27,500 nucleotides of DNA from Glandiceps talaboti (Eukaryota; Hemichordata; Enteropneusta; Spengelidae), in the NCBI RefSeq assembly GCF_964340395.1, contig NC_135571.1:5162953-5190452 (forward strand), read 5' to 3'. Below the pieces are notes generated by a model that was not told the origin of the DNA, did not search any database, and worked only from the letters and a program-made list of their open reading frames with translations. Positions within the stretch are counted from its first letter, which is position 1; every line of letters starts with the position of its first letter. The position numbers and the translations under genes were made by a program. Positions 19,983 through 27,500 of this stretch are shown here, piece by piece.

Positions 19983-22900
19983 CTGTTGAAAGAAATACAT
20001 CAAAAGTTCCATCATGTAGGTATTGATTTAAAGGCGAGACAGGGGTATAAAGGACCCCCTAACTTCATGGGGTTATTGTCAAACGTGAATGCGTACAGTG
20101 AATTGAGTGATTCCTGTATGAAAATGCGTGACAACAATGAGCAGATGGTGATTTTGGTAATAAATTTGGTGTGTGGATGTTTTGGGAATGGGTGTGTTGT
20201 TACAAAAAGTTGATATTTATACATGGTATATGGTATATACAATATTGGACAAAACATGATCAGATTGGGGCTTGTTCGTTACTCGTACTAAAAAGCTGTT
20301 AACTTGCATTACTCTTTCAAGATCAAGATTACAAAGTTGAATTGTTAACGGCAACCACATGGGTGGCCAACTCCGCCTTTAACGTATTTAAAGTACTGCC
20401 AACACGCACCATTACATGTTTTCCTTTTCACTCCAAAGAGTTTATAACTCTAGATAAATAGTCATGAATATTCATTGTTCATCTAATGCATATGCATGTC
20501 TCGTAGGTCCCATGATGCCATACTGGTGGTTGTAGGACCACTCAGGTAGGAGATAAAACACCATACTGGTGGTTGTAGGACCACTCAGGTATGAGATAAA
20601 TTTTATGCAAATCACAGAGGTGTATAAAAAGAATGTTACTTACCCTAACAAAGACCACTTTGCCGCCTATATTATACCGTCCTTCTGAGACTTTCCTGAT
20701 TTCAAAGACTTCAGCACATTTACACTGTCCTGATATGCGTTGAACCTGACAAAGATAGAAATGGGCCACAAATACATTTACTTGAAAGAAAGTCCAGTCA
20801 CACTTATTTCTGCCTTCAGTACACTTGTATTGATAACTGCTATCAACTTAAAATGAAAACTCCAGTCAGACTTATTTCGCCTTCAGTACACTTGTATTGA
20901 TAACTGCTATCAACTTAAAATGAAAACTCCAGTCAGACTTATTTCGCCTTCAGTACACTTGTATTGATAACTGCTATCAACTTAAAGGAAAACTCCAGTC
21001 AGACTTATTTCTGCCTTTAGTACACTTGTATTGATTACTGCTATCAACTTAAAGGAAAAGTCTAGTCCGACTTATTTCTACCTTTAGTACACTAGTATTG
21101 ATTACTGCTATCAACTTAAAGGAAAAGTCCAGTCAGACTTATTTCGCCTTCAGTACACTTGTATTAATTACTGCTATCAACTTAAAGGAAAAGTCCAGTT
21201 GGACTTATTTCTGCCTTTAGTACACTTGTATTGATTACTGCTATCAACTTAAAGGAAAAGTCCAGTCAGACTTATTTCTACCTTTAGTACACTAGTATTG
21301 ATTACTGCTATCAACTTAAAGGAAAAGTCCAGTCAGACTTATTTCTACCTTTAGTACACTTGTATTGATTACTGCTATCAACTTAAAGGAAAAATTCAGC
21401 CAGGCTCGTTCGACACGAGTTCTACTTTGGGTACGGTGCGTATTTGCACTTGTGCTTGCAGTATTTCTTCGGCACTTTCAAATTCATTTGCTATCCTTGC
21501 GAAAGTAGGCTACAGCGAACACTGCAAGCACAAATACCCCAAGTACAACACACATGCACTAACACATCAGGGGGTTCCGTCATAATATCATAATGGTTAT
21601 TACCTCTTGATCTAGTCTTTCTGCAGCTGTCTTGGGTCTCCTCTTTGCTGGTGGTTTGGACGCTGACACTGGTCTCTCACTAGCTTCCTCTTCAATTTCA
21701 ATTTCTTTTTCCAGTTTTACTAAACCTGGTGGTTCAATTCCATATCTAGACCCGATCCTGGCTAATTCATATATACACACTAATACATCTTTTGGTTGCT
21801 TCAGTAAAACTAACAAAAAGAAACAACATCATTAAATTCAGATATTATTCCCAATATTTTTCTTCAATCAACCAGAGAAATATGAGTGACTTAAGTGGCC
21901 TTGTCAACACAAAGTGACAATTCTTACGTCAAGGAAGGAAGACAAATATTTGGGAATATTAAAAATATTATACAACAAGAATAATTTTATGAAGATTTGT
22001 GAAATAATGGTGATTTAGAACTTATGACTCATATTTTGAACACTGCAGAACCAGTATGTCATATATGCAAATAGTTGTGGCTCAGAAGGATCAGGGTATA
22101 AATTCTATATTTTTTGTTCAAATGTGTTCAACTGGTGTTGTGAGTGATTTTACTCCTTCTCATACAATACATGACAAAGAAAACAATGTTTAATCAGTAC
22201 ACAATCTCCCAAAAAGACAGAAATAAAAACACTTCTTTGTTTAATCTCTCTATCGCTTACACTGTCAGTTTTACTGAAAATAAAGAGGTATAAAGTTAGT
22301 TTATTGAGAGGAAAGTTGTATGCATATTTTAAGTGGCACAAGCTGAGTTGTTAAGCATTTTGCTCAAGTGAAAATACTTACAAAAATGTCAACTTACAAT
22401 TCTCATTTATTGTTAATGTTGATGCACACCATCTATGACATAAGAATTTGTGTTCTGGCATTCACAAAACTGCTGATTGCATAGTAGAGAGTTCCTTTAC
22501 ATTTTTTGATACGTATGATAAATTACGATATCTGATTTATATCCTAATACCAAGTTTGAGTTCAGTCAATTGCAAACTCAGCTTCAGACAGTCAACAGTC
22601 GTTTGTGCCTTTTTTGCTATGTTTCATCTAAAACAAAGTCGTCGCCTTGCCCCGTAGCACTGAATACTAATGCGTACTGACAGGAACTGTGTTTGCTGAA
22701 GGCACGAACGAGTCACTTGTGTCTCCGGCACTCGCTGATCAGTACGCGGTTATAGTATTGCTCTGGATCAGAGCGAGGCAACGACTTTAGTTTTAGATAA
22801 AACGTAGCAAAAAAGAAACGAACGACTGTCAACAGTCTAATCTCAGCTTGTGACCCTTGAAATTCTTACCAAGTCCTTCTGATTCAAATAGACAAGCTTC

Positions 22901-24625
22901 TGGGACACCAAAGTCTCGGCACCATGACAGAAAATTTGCTGTGTTATCTCTGGCAAAGAAAGACCCAGGGCTTGCATTCTGTCGACATCTTATCTTTCTT
23001 TTTGGAATATCCTATGTGAAATGACAAAAGGTGAATAAAAAATTAATTAAACGTACAGCTGTTCAATGATTATTTCATTGCTACAATACCACTCAGCAGT
23101 AGAACACATACGAACTATCAGCATGGTGATCAGAAACGGCAAAATGTATTAAACATTCTTCAAACATACAACTAGTTTACAATGTATGTCATTTGAGTAT
23201 GCCATTTCAGGGATCAAAATTAACAGTAGTTCCATGTCCCCAGACTATCAATTCTTGTCATGGGGCTACCATAATTTGCAGCTAGTAGCCCACTCAGGCT
23301 ACCACTGATTACGTGATGAGGATGGAAGATTTATGGACATGAAAGTAACTGTCCAATAAACACTAACTTATCATAGGTTAGAATTCTGTGATTACCATAT
23401 TTGGACATTGTGTAACTGATCCCATAAAGACTACTAACTTATCATTGGTTAGAATTCTGTGATTACCATATTTGGATATTGTGTAACTGCTCCAATAAAC
23501 ACTAACTTTAGTTTGGAAAACAACATATAAACCAGATAGTTATCTCTCTGGGTAGTCTAGTTCCTATACGGAATCATTACAATTTACACCTCCACTCACA
23601 GTATAGTCAAAGTCGTTACTCTAGAAGTCTTGAGATGCATGAGATGTAATTTAAAATTCATCCACAGCCACCCACCCAGTCATTAACATCATGTCTTTGT
23701 TAATCAATCACAAAATTCTAACCAATAACGCAGTCCCTCATAAAGTTAGTGTTTATTGGGGCAGTTATGTAATGTCCAAATACGGTACATTTGTCAGCTC
23801 AGGATGCTACTTATATACTGTTTACATCACTATAACAGGTGGGGTTCACTGATTGGATGAACAACTTTTTGTGCTGATTGAGGGACTTTGACTAGACGTG
23901 GTTTAGTTAGAAACCTCGTTGACATCCAGACTAGAGAATTGTACATTATAGTCTTTTTTTTAAAAAAACACCTGAGACTCAATTTTTGATTTGTTTGACA
24001 CTTACCACTTTGACAGCCCCATTCTCCTTGCATTCTTCTGCCTTACTTTGAATTGTCTGTGCTAATTTACAAGGTAATACACCAGTGCATAGTGAATCAT
24101 AGAAGTTCTCTGCTGTGATTTCAACATCTGAAAACATGAAAACAAAACAGTTTACTAACAATGACAGTGTTTTTGCTAAGGGGGTAAGTAGGTAAAATCT
24201 ACTGGGGTTCCCATGTCATTTCAATTGTTTGCCATACGGTCTCTAAGTTATTGGTTTCTTCTCATCAGATATACAGCCATTACAGATTGGAAGAAGTTTT
24301 ATAATGTCTTTTTAATTTGATGTCAGTTTCCACCGTCCACTATTTCTCGCAAGAGTTCACAATTTTTGCGATTTTATCATTGTTTTCTTATATGCATAAA
24401 AAAAGTTTAGTGTCGTCAGTGAAAAACTAGGTGGGGGTTGGGTAACCGGAACCAAACAATGTTTTTTAGGCCTTATCATAATTATTACCATCACTTACCA
24501 AGGAGTTTTGATAACCATTCTGCTAAGTCTTCCTTCAAAGGTACTAAAGTAGCATCAGCTGATGCTGCTATTTCTTGTGTCATCCCCATTGATGAATCAG
24601 GGACGTTTTGATCTATTTCCATCAT
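19812..24625 (-). CDS. GAS2: GAS2 (growth arrest-specific 2) gene, six coding exons
   Basis: The joined exons 24625-24499, 24127-24006, 23011-22870, 21809-21604, 20745-20644 and 19982-19812 give 870 nt in one frame: 289 residues plus stop, close to the 313 residues of human GAS2. All five introns between coding exons are GT-AG (phases 1, 0, 1, 0, 0). Residues about 32-155 form a single calponin-homology domain, with [18 protein letters not shown] at 99-116, ESEGL at 126-130 and RYGIEPPGL at 152-160. A charged linker (161-199) leads to the GAR domain (about 200-265), with CKC at 207-209, SEGRYNIGG at 219-227, [10 protein letters not shown] at 239-248 and HDPCR at 258-262. The protein ends soon after GAR, as in GAS2 and unlike the longer GAS2-like proteins. 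In the family, CH and GAR domains link actin filaments and microtubules in the cytoplasm. Two ATGs begin the frame (24625 and 24622); I chose the first. Confidence 0.95.
20378..20431 (-). pseudogene. Decayed partial duplicate of GAS2 exon 6
   Basis: This 54-bp stretch in intron 5 aligns without gaps to exon 6 (19927-19980) with 44 identities. On the minus strand it reads [17 protein letters not shown], matching the GAR sequence but with the conserved GGGW replaced. A TGA lies directly upstream in the phase exon 5 would impose, and the exact acceptor of exon 6 is not preserved. Confidence 0.8.
20518..20600 (+). repeat. 43-bp tandem duplication in GAS2 intron 5
   Basis: Two copies of CCATACTGGTGGTTGTAGGA...CACTCAGGTA.GAGATAAA start at 20518 and 20561 with one substitution and minor tail differences. 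Confidence 0.92.
20644..20745 (-). CDS. GAS2: GAS2 coding exon 5 (first half of GAR domain)
   Basis: Encodes residues 200-233, [10 protein letters not shown]...[15 protein letters not shown], exactly 34 codons and symmetric in phase (0-0). The acceptor is TTTGTCAG and the donor GTTAGG|GTAAGT. The CxC pair corresponds to conserved GAR cysteines, likely metal ligands (inference). Confidence 0.95.
20794..21400. repeat. 67-bp minisatellite in GAS2 intron 4, nine copies
   Basis: Monomers start with CCAGTCAGACTTATTTC at 20794, 20862, 20929, 20995, 21062, 21129, 21195, 21262 and 21329 (spacing 66-68 bp), then carry CAGTACACTTGTATTGAT and CTGCTATCAACTTAAA. The last copy degrades after 21396. Confidence 0.96.
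21401..21545. repeat. Small imperfect inverted repeat in intron 4
   Basis: GTATTTGCACTTGTGCTTGCAGT near 21449 pairs loosely with CACTGCAAGCACAAATACC near 21520, giving a possible hairpin; possibly a decayed foldback element. Confidence 0.45.
21604..21809 (-). CDS. GAS2: GAS2 coding exon 4
   Basis: Encodes residues 131-199: the end of the CH domain ([29 protein letters not shown]) and a linker rich in Glu, then Pro/Ala/Lys/Arg. Acceptor TTTTTGTTAG ends at 21810; donor CAAGAG|GTAATA at 21603. Confidence 0.95.
22578..22849. mobile_element. 272-bp foldback element in GAS2 intron 3
   Basis: The arms of about 130 bp are imperfect reverse complements: GACAGTCAACAGTCGTTTGT, TTTTTTGCTA, ATCTAAAAC, AAAGTCGTCGCCT on the left pair with AGGCAACGACTTTAG, ATCTAAAACTAAAG-complement, TAGCAAAAAAG and ACGACTGTCAACAGTC on the right. 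The element ends about 20 bp inside the intron from the exon 3 donor. It has no coding capacity. Confidence 0.85.
22870..23011 (-). CDS. GAS2: GAS2 coding exon 3
   Basis: Encodes residues 84-130 plus one base. It holds the most conserved CH segment, [18 protein letters not shown], then CLFESEGL. Acceptor ACATAG ends at 23012; donor CTTG|GTAAG at 22869. It does not appear as a complete simple open frame because it lacks a start, but splice sites and phase fit both neighbours. A foldback element ends about 20 bp into the following intron. Confidence 0.94.
23208..23310 (+). repeat. CAGGGATCAAAATTAAC element fragment in intron 2
   Basis: Begins with a variant of the CAGGGCTCAAAATTA terminal motif seen at 16183, 16255 and 25348. 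It is followed by a short inverted motif (GGGGCTACC, GTAGCCC). It is likely a fragment of a dispersed element; its limits are unclear. Confidence 0.45.
23346..23790. repeat. ~66-71-bp units, two and a half direct plus one inverted
   Basis: Direct units at 23346-23411, 23412-23482 and partial 23483-23509 share TAACTG..CCAATAAACACTAAC, GGTTAGAATTCTGTGATTACC and ATATTTGGACATTGTG. A reverse-complement unit at 23709-23788 closes the block. Lies in GAS2 intron 2. Confidence 0.85.
24006..24127 (-). CDS. GAS2: GAS2 coding exon 2
   Basis: Encodes residues 43-83 ([20 protein letters not shown] and on), the first helices of the CH domain. The acceptor is TTTTCAG at 24128 and the donor AAAGTG|GTAAG at 24005. 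The preceding intron is 371 bp. Confidence 0.95.
24499..24625 (-). CDS. GAS2: GAS2 coding exon 1
   Basis: Encodes residues 1-42 plus the first base of codon 43. The N-terminal ~24 residues are poorly conserved; [15 protein letters not shown] matches the start of the GAS2 CH domain. The donor is CTTG|GTAAGT (24498-24497). The exon starts in the 5' UTR at 24635, after an acceptor CTTGACAG (AG at 24637-24636), so at least one upstream non-coding exon is expected. Confidence 0.93.
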
Positions 24626-24659
24626 TTTGGTTCACCTGTCAAGAGTTCAGAGGTCACTA

Positions 24660-25345
24660 TCATTTGGTAGTCTAGATACAATGTTTAGTAGTCTATGTGT
24701 CCTGGACTACTATTATGTTGGTAGTCTAGATACAATGTCCCGGACTACTAATTTGGTGGTAGTCTAGATATAATGTTTAGTAGTCTATGTGTCCTGGACT
24801 ACTGCTAATTTGCTAGTCTAGACACAATATTTAGTAGTCTATGTACCCTGGACTACTGCTAATTTGGTAGTCTAGATACAATGTTTAGTAGTCTATGTAT
24901 CCTGGACTGCTACTAATTTGGTAGTCTAGATACAATGTTTAGTAGTCTATGTGCCATGGACTTCTGCTAATTTGGTAGTCAAAAATACAATGTTTAGTAG
25001 TCCATGTATCCTGGACTGCTACTAATTTGGTAGTCTAGATACAATGTTTAGTAGTCTATGTGTCCTGGACTACTGCTAATTTGGTAGTCTAGATACAATG
25101 TTTAGTAGTCTATGTGTCCTGGACTACTGCTAATTTGGTAGTCAAAAATACAATGTTTAGTAGTCTATGTATCCTGGACTGCTACTAATTTGGTAGTCTA
25201 GATACAATGTTTAGTAGTCTATGTGTCCTGGACTACTGCTAATTTGGTAGTCTAGATACAATGTTTAGTAGTCTATGTGTCCTGGACTACTGCTAATTTG
25301 GTAGTCTAGAGGCAATGTTTAGTAGTCAATGTACCCTGGACTGCT
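24660..25345. repeat. 54-bp minisatellite, about 13 copies, with higher-order trimer
   Basis: Monomers contain GGTAGTCTAGATACAATGTT, TAGTAGTCTATGTGTCCTGG and ACTACTGCTAATTT. A second type carries GTCAAAAATACAATG and GGACTGCTACTAATTT. From 24973 to about 25298 the order is B-A-A, B-A-A with a 163-bp period. The array lies in the 5' UTR intron of GAS2, about 25 bp from the acceptor of coding exon 1. Confidence 0.95.
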
Positions 25346-25347
25346 AC

Positions 25348-25362
25348 TAATTTTGAGCCCTG
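25348..25362 (-). repeat. CAGGGCTCAAAATTA terminal motif bounding the 54-bp array
   Basis: The complement of TAATTTTGAGCCCTG matches the dispersed motif at 16183 and 23208. It directly follows the last minisatellite monomer, suggesting the array expanded inside such an element. Confidence 0.5.
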
Positions 25363-26547
25363 GATAGTGATATAAGTTGTTTATGACAAACATTCAACAA
25401 ACCATAATTTATATTACACAAAAGGCCTTTGCTAGTGAAGGCAATACCCTCTATGCCAGTCAATATGCAGACCCTATTCTTATAAAAAAAGTTTGTATAA
25501 TTCATTTGTATACACAAAAGCATAATACAATGCAAGGTGTGTCCCATCTTGTTGTGGGTGTTTTCTGTTTATCACTGACTTAAGGAGGCACAGCATATGA
25601 TATTCTACAGTTTTTTTTGTTTTTAATTTTTATTGTTTTGTGAAATACTATTTGGTAAAGCAAAATTAAAAGAAAATTATTTGGTGTTCAGAATATATAA
25701 CCTTCATAACACAGGTATGGTTTCAATTTCAAATGTCCCAAGTAGCTAGAAAGCGGAAAGATTTGCCATTGTTTGCACTCCATAACATAGCGGGTCGCTT
25801 TCATTCAGCTTACTTGTTATGTTATGGATAGCCTTGTAGACGGAGTAAGTTGGAACTCAGTTGGGGAGAAGATAGTCAGAATCACATCCCGACTTACTCA
25901 GTCTGCAAGCACGGCTAGACTTTTGATAGTTGAAAGTAGTGGACCTCAAGAAACTATTGAACATATATTGAACCTAAGAGGTGACAGACAAGAATTCACC
26001 TGCATGGGTTCATTCTCGTACATACATTGAAGAAAAGGAGACACCATTATTAACAGGTGGTTGCAAATTACCAGACACCGTATAGCCTTGATGCCAGACT
26101 TGCTATTATAACTTTAATTCTAATCGTAACAGGACATAATGAACATTTGATGCTAATCAAACCCCATGATACTATTCACGTTATTGTAGGCTTACATTCA
26201 AAACATGTCCGCGAGAAATCCAGATTGTTTTCATGAAAATGGTTTCCTATCAAAAAACACATCGGCGTATATTTATAAGATTCGCCTTGACAGAAAGACA
26301 ATTTCTGAACAGACCTTGCAGTAACAAATGAACGTCATTTTGTGTCTTCAAATGTGATAAAAGCTTCATCGTGACTTGTGATCATTAATCATATGAACAT
26401 ACGTAAATGTCGAAAAGCGATCGGGATCGGAAGCTGACCTAGGAAGCTAGCGACGAGTGAATTTAACGTTAGTCGTTACGTTAGCGAATCTTGGCGCGCT
26501 GTCCGTTTAATACCGAGCAATAATTGTGAATATAAAACGTTACCTAC
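25363..26547. other. Remainder of the probable GAS2 5' UTR intron
   Basis: No supported gene. A plus-strand frame at 25824-26030 starts with ATG (68 codons) but matches no family I know. TCCATAACATA near 25779 and its complement near 25818 form a small inverted repeat. Confidence 0.4.
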
Positions 26548-26750
26548 CTTATTTCACGGACACTACTGATTATTTGTTAGAATTAATAGTCACGAGTATC
26601 TCACTGGTTTCATCATTCAGGGTTCATTTGCGTTCCCGTCGCCACAATATCTTCATTCAAATTCAGCTGTAGTCTGTGTTTCGACCTTGACGTAACAAAA
26701 CTTCCGTTTGTATGTCAGTGGTTTCTCTACTCCCCTAGCCAGATCTTAAC
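26548..26750 (-). other. GAS2: Candidate GAS2 non-coding first exon
   Basis: The coding exon 1 acceptor needs an upstream donor. The best minus-strand donor in this stretch is AATAAG|GTAGGTAAC, with the exon ending at 26548. The joined leader would run from 26548 to 24635. The transcription start, here set at about 26750, is a guess. Confidence 0.4.
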
Positions 26751-26980
26751 CGAGTTCGCAAGTGAACTAACGTCATCACAGAAGGTGGACAGTTATACCA
26801 TAGACAATAGAGAGAGAAGGACACGCAACTGCGGCAAACATCAAAGTAAACTTGACATCTGGCCGTGACACGTCTGTTGGCATCCAATCTAAAAATAATC
26901 CAATTTGTAGCGAAAACATAAACTTCCGTTAGCGTCATGACGCGGTAGCAGTGACTCAGGACAAGTTTTTACTTCGCTGA
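26750..26980. promoter_or_regulatory. Likely promoter region, possibly bidirectional
   Basis: Lies upstream of the candidate GAS2 leader. It is less repetitive than the surroundings and relatively CpG-containing. A donor-bounded candidate exon on the plus strand follows, so a head-to-head arrangement is possible. No TATA box is convincing. Confidence 0.3.
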
Positions 26981-27052
26981 CAATTTTTGGTTTCACGTGT
27001 AAAAGAGTGTTCAATTGTTGAAGAATCGATCGTCGCAGGAATCGTGTTGTTG
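26960..27052 (+). other. Candidate first exon of a divergent plus-strand gene
   Basis: GTGTTGTTG|GTAAGTGT at 27053 is a strong donor on the plus strand, preceded by CG-containing sequence. No ATG-initiated frame worth calling is present, so it would be 5' UTR. The long frame covering it starts with TTG and is not supported. The exon start is arbitrary. Confidence 0.25.
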
Positions 27053-27059
27053 GTAAGTG

Positions 27060-27500
27060 TACCCTGTTCTTGTAATTATGTCTCCTATGATTTATATGCA
27101 CCCAAGTTTCTTGTTTTGTCGTTCGTTAGTTTACACTTTTTGACAGCTTCAATTGGTGGTCCCCAAGCTAAATCCGTAGTAGAAAGTCGGTACCCGAATT
27201 CAGGGTTCTTTATCAACTTTATTTCACAAAAAAGGCGATAGTGCCATTTTTCATATATCAGTAAAGATCGTCAGCACTAAATTTTATGTGTATGTTGTTA
27301 GAAAAAAGACAATTTCCACACGGGCGGAATGAATACACGTCTACGGTGTAACGATCATGTGTGTACAAAATGGCAGCCGGGATTCGTGGTTTGAAATGAA
27401 ACAGGAACAGTTTTCAATCGAAAATTTCCCGGCTACGATTTTTTTCTCCATATATATATATGTCTTAAATAACAGATCTGCTTGTTGTAATATTTTGGGT
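27060..27500. other. Unannotated right edge
   Basis: No gene or repeat recognised. If the donor at 27053 is real, this is the first intron of a divergent gene. Confidence 0.35.

Noticed and set aside
25824-26030. 68-codon ATG-initiated plus-strand frame inside the GAS2 leader intron
   Set aside because: No similarity to a known family, no neighbouring exons in frame, and a length expected by chance.
26987-27241. 84-codon plus-strand frame at the divergent end
   Set aside because: It begins with TTG and runs through a strong splice donor at 27053, so only the donor is kept as weak evidence.

Overview
The window is AT-rich eukaryotic nuclear DNA from a metazoan. The evidence is one intron-containing gene with clean GT-AG junctions, long introns and intergenic DNA full of minisatellites, and several families of short non-autonomous DNA transposons. 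The one recognisable gene encodes an animal-specific protein, GAS2 (calponin-homology plus GAR domain). Its sequence is close to the vertebrate family, so an invertebrate deuterostome or another slowly evolving marine invertebrate is plausible. The species cannot be named from this DNA alone.

Layout. 1-8790: nine full copies and one partial copy of a 954-bp satellite whose unit is itself a large imperfect palindrome. 8790-16690: repeat-rich intergenic DNA. It holds a 115-bp tandem duplication, two 252-bp MITEs of one family in opposite orientation (9546-9797 and 14480-14731), a 270-bp MITE (10432-10701), a ~66-bp repeat family arranged in both orientations around a short AGCGCT hairpin insertion, a 19-copy 67-bp minisatellite, five 68-69-bp units carrying CTCF-like core motifs, a TTAA-flanked element with a MITE nested in it, and a 338-bp foldback element. 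16690-19811: mostly featureless DNA with a degenerate ~95-bp tandem repeat; the end nearest the gene probably includes its 3' UTR.

19812-24625, minus strand: a complete GAS2 coding sequence in six coding exons (870 nt including stop, 289 codons), probably preceded by a non-coding 5' exon ending at 26548. The protein should crosslink actin filaments (CH domain, exons 1-4) and microtubules (GAR domain, exons 5-6). Its introns hold a 67-bp minisatellite, a 272-bp foldback element next to a splice donor, a 54-bp minisatellite next to the first coding acceptor, and a decayed duplicate of part of the last exon. 26550-27500 is a likely promoter region, with a possible first exon of a divergent plus-strand gene ending at 27052.

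I found no tRNA, rRNA, CRISPR array or autonomous transposase. The most unusual structures are the palindromic satellite with an arm-to-arm conversion in its first copy, the two-allele higher-order pattern of the 67-bp array, the phased CTCF-like motifs, and the repeated appearance of ~66-70-bp periods in arrays with no obvious sequence kinship.
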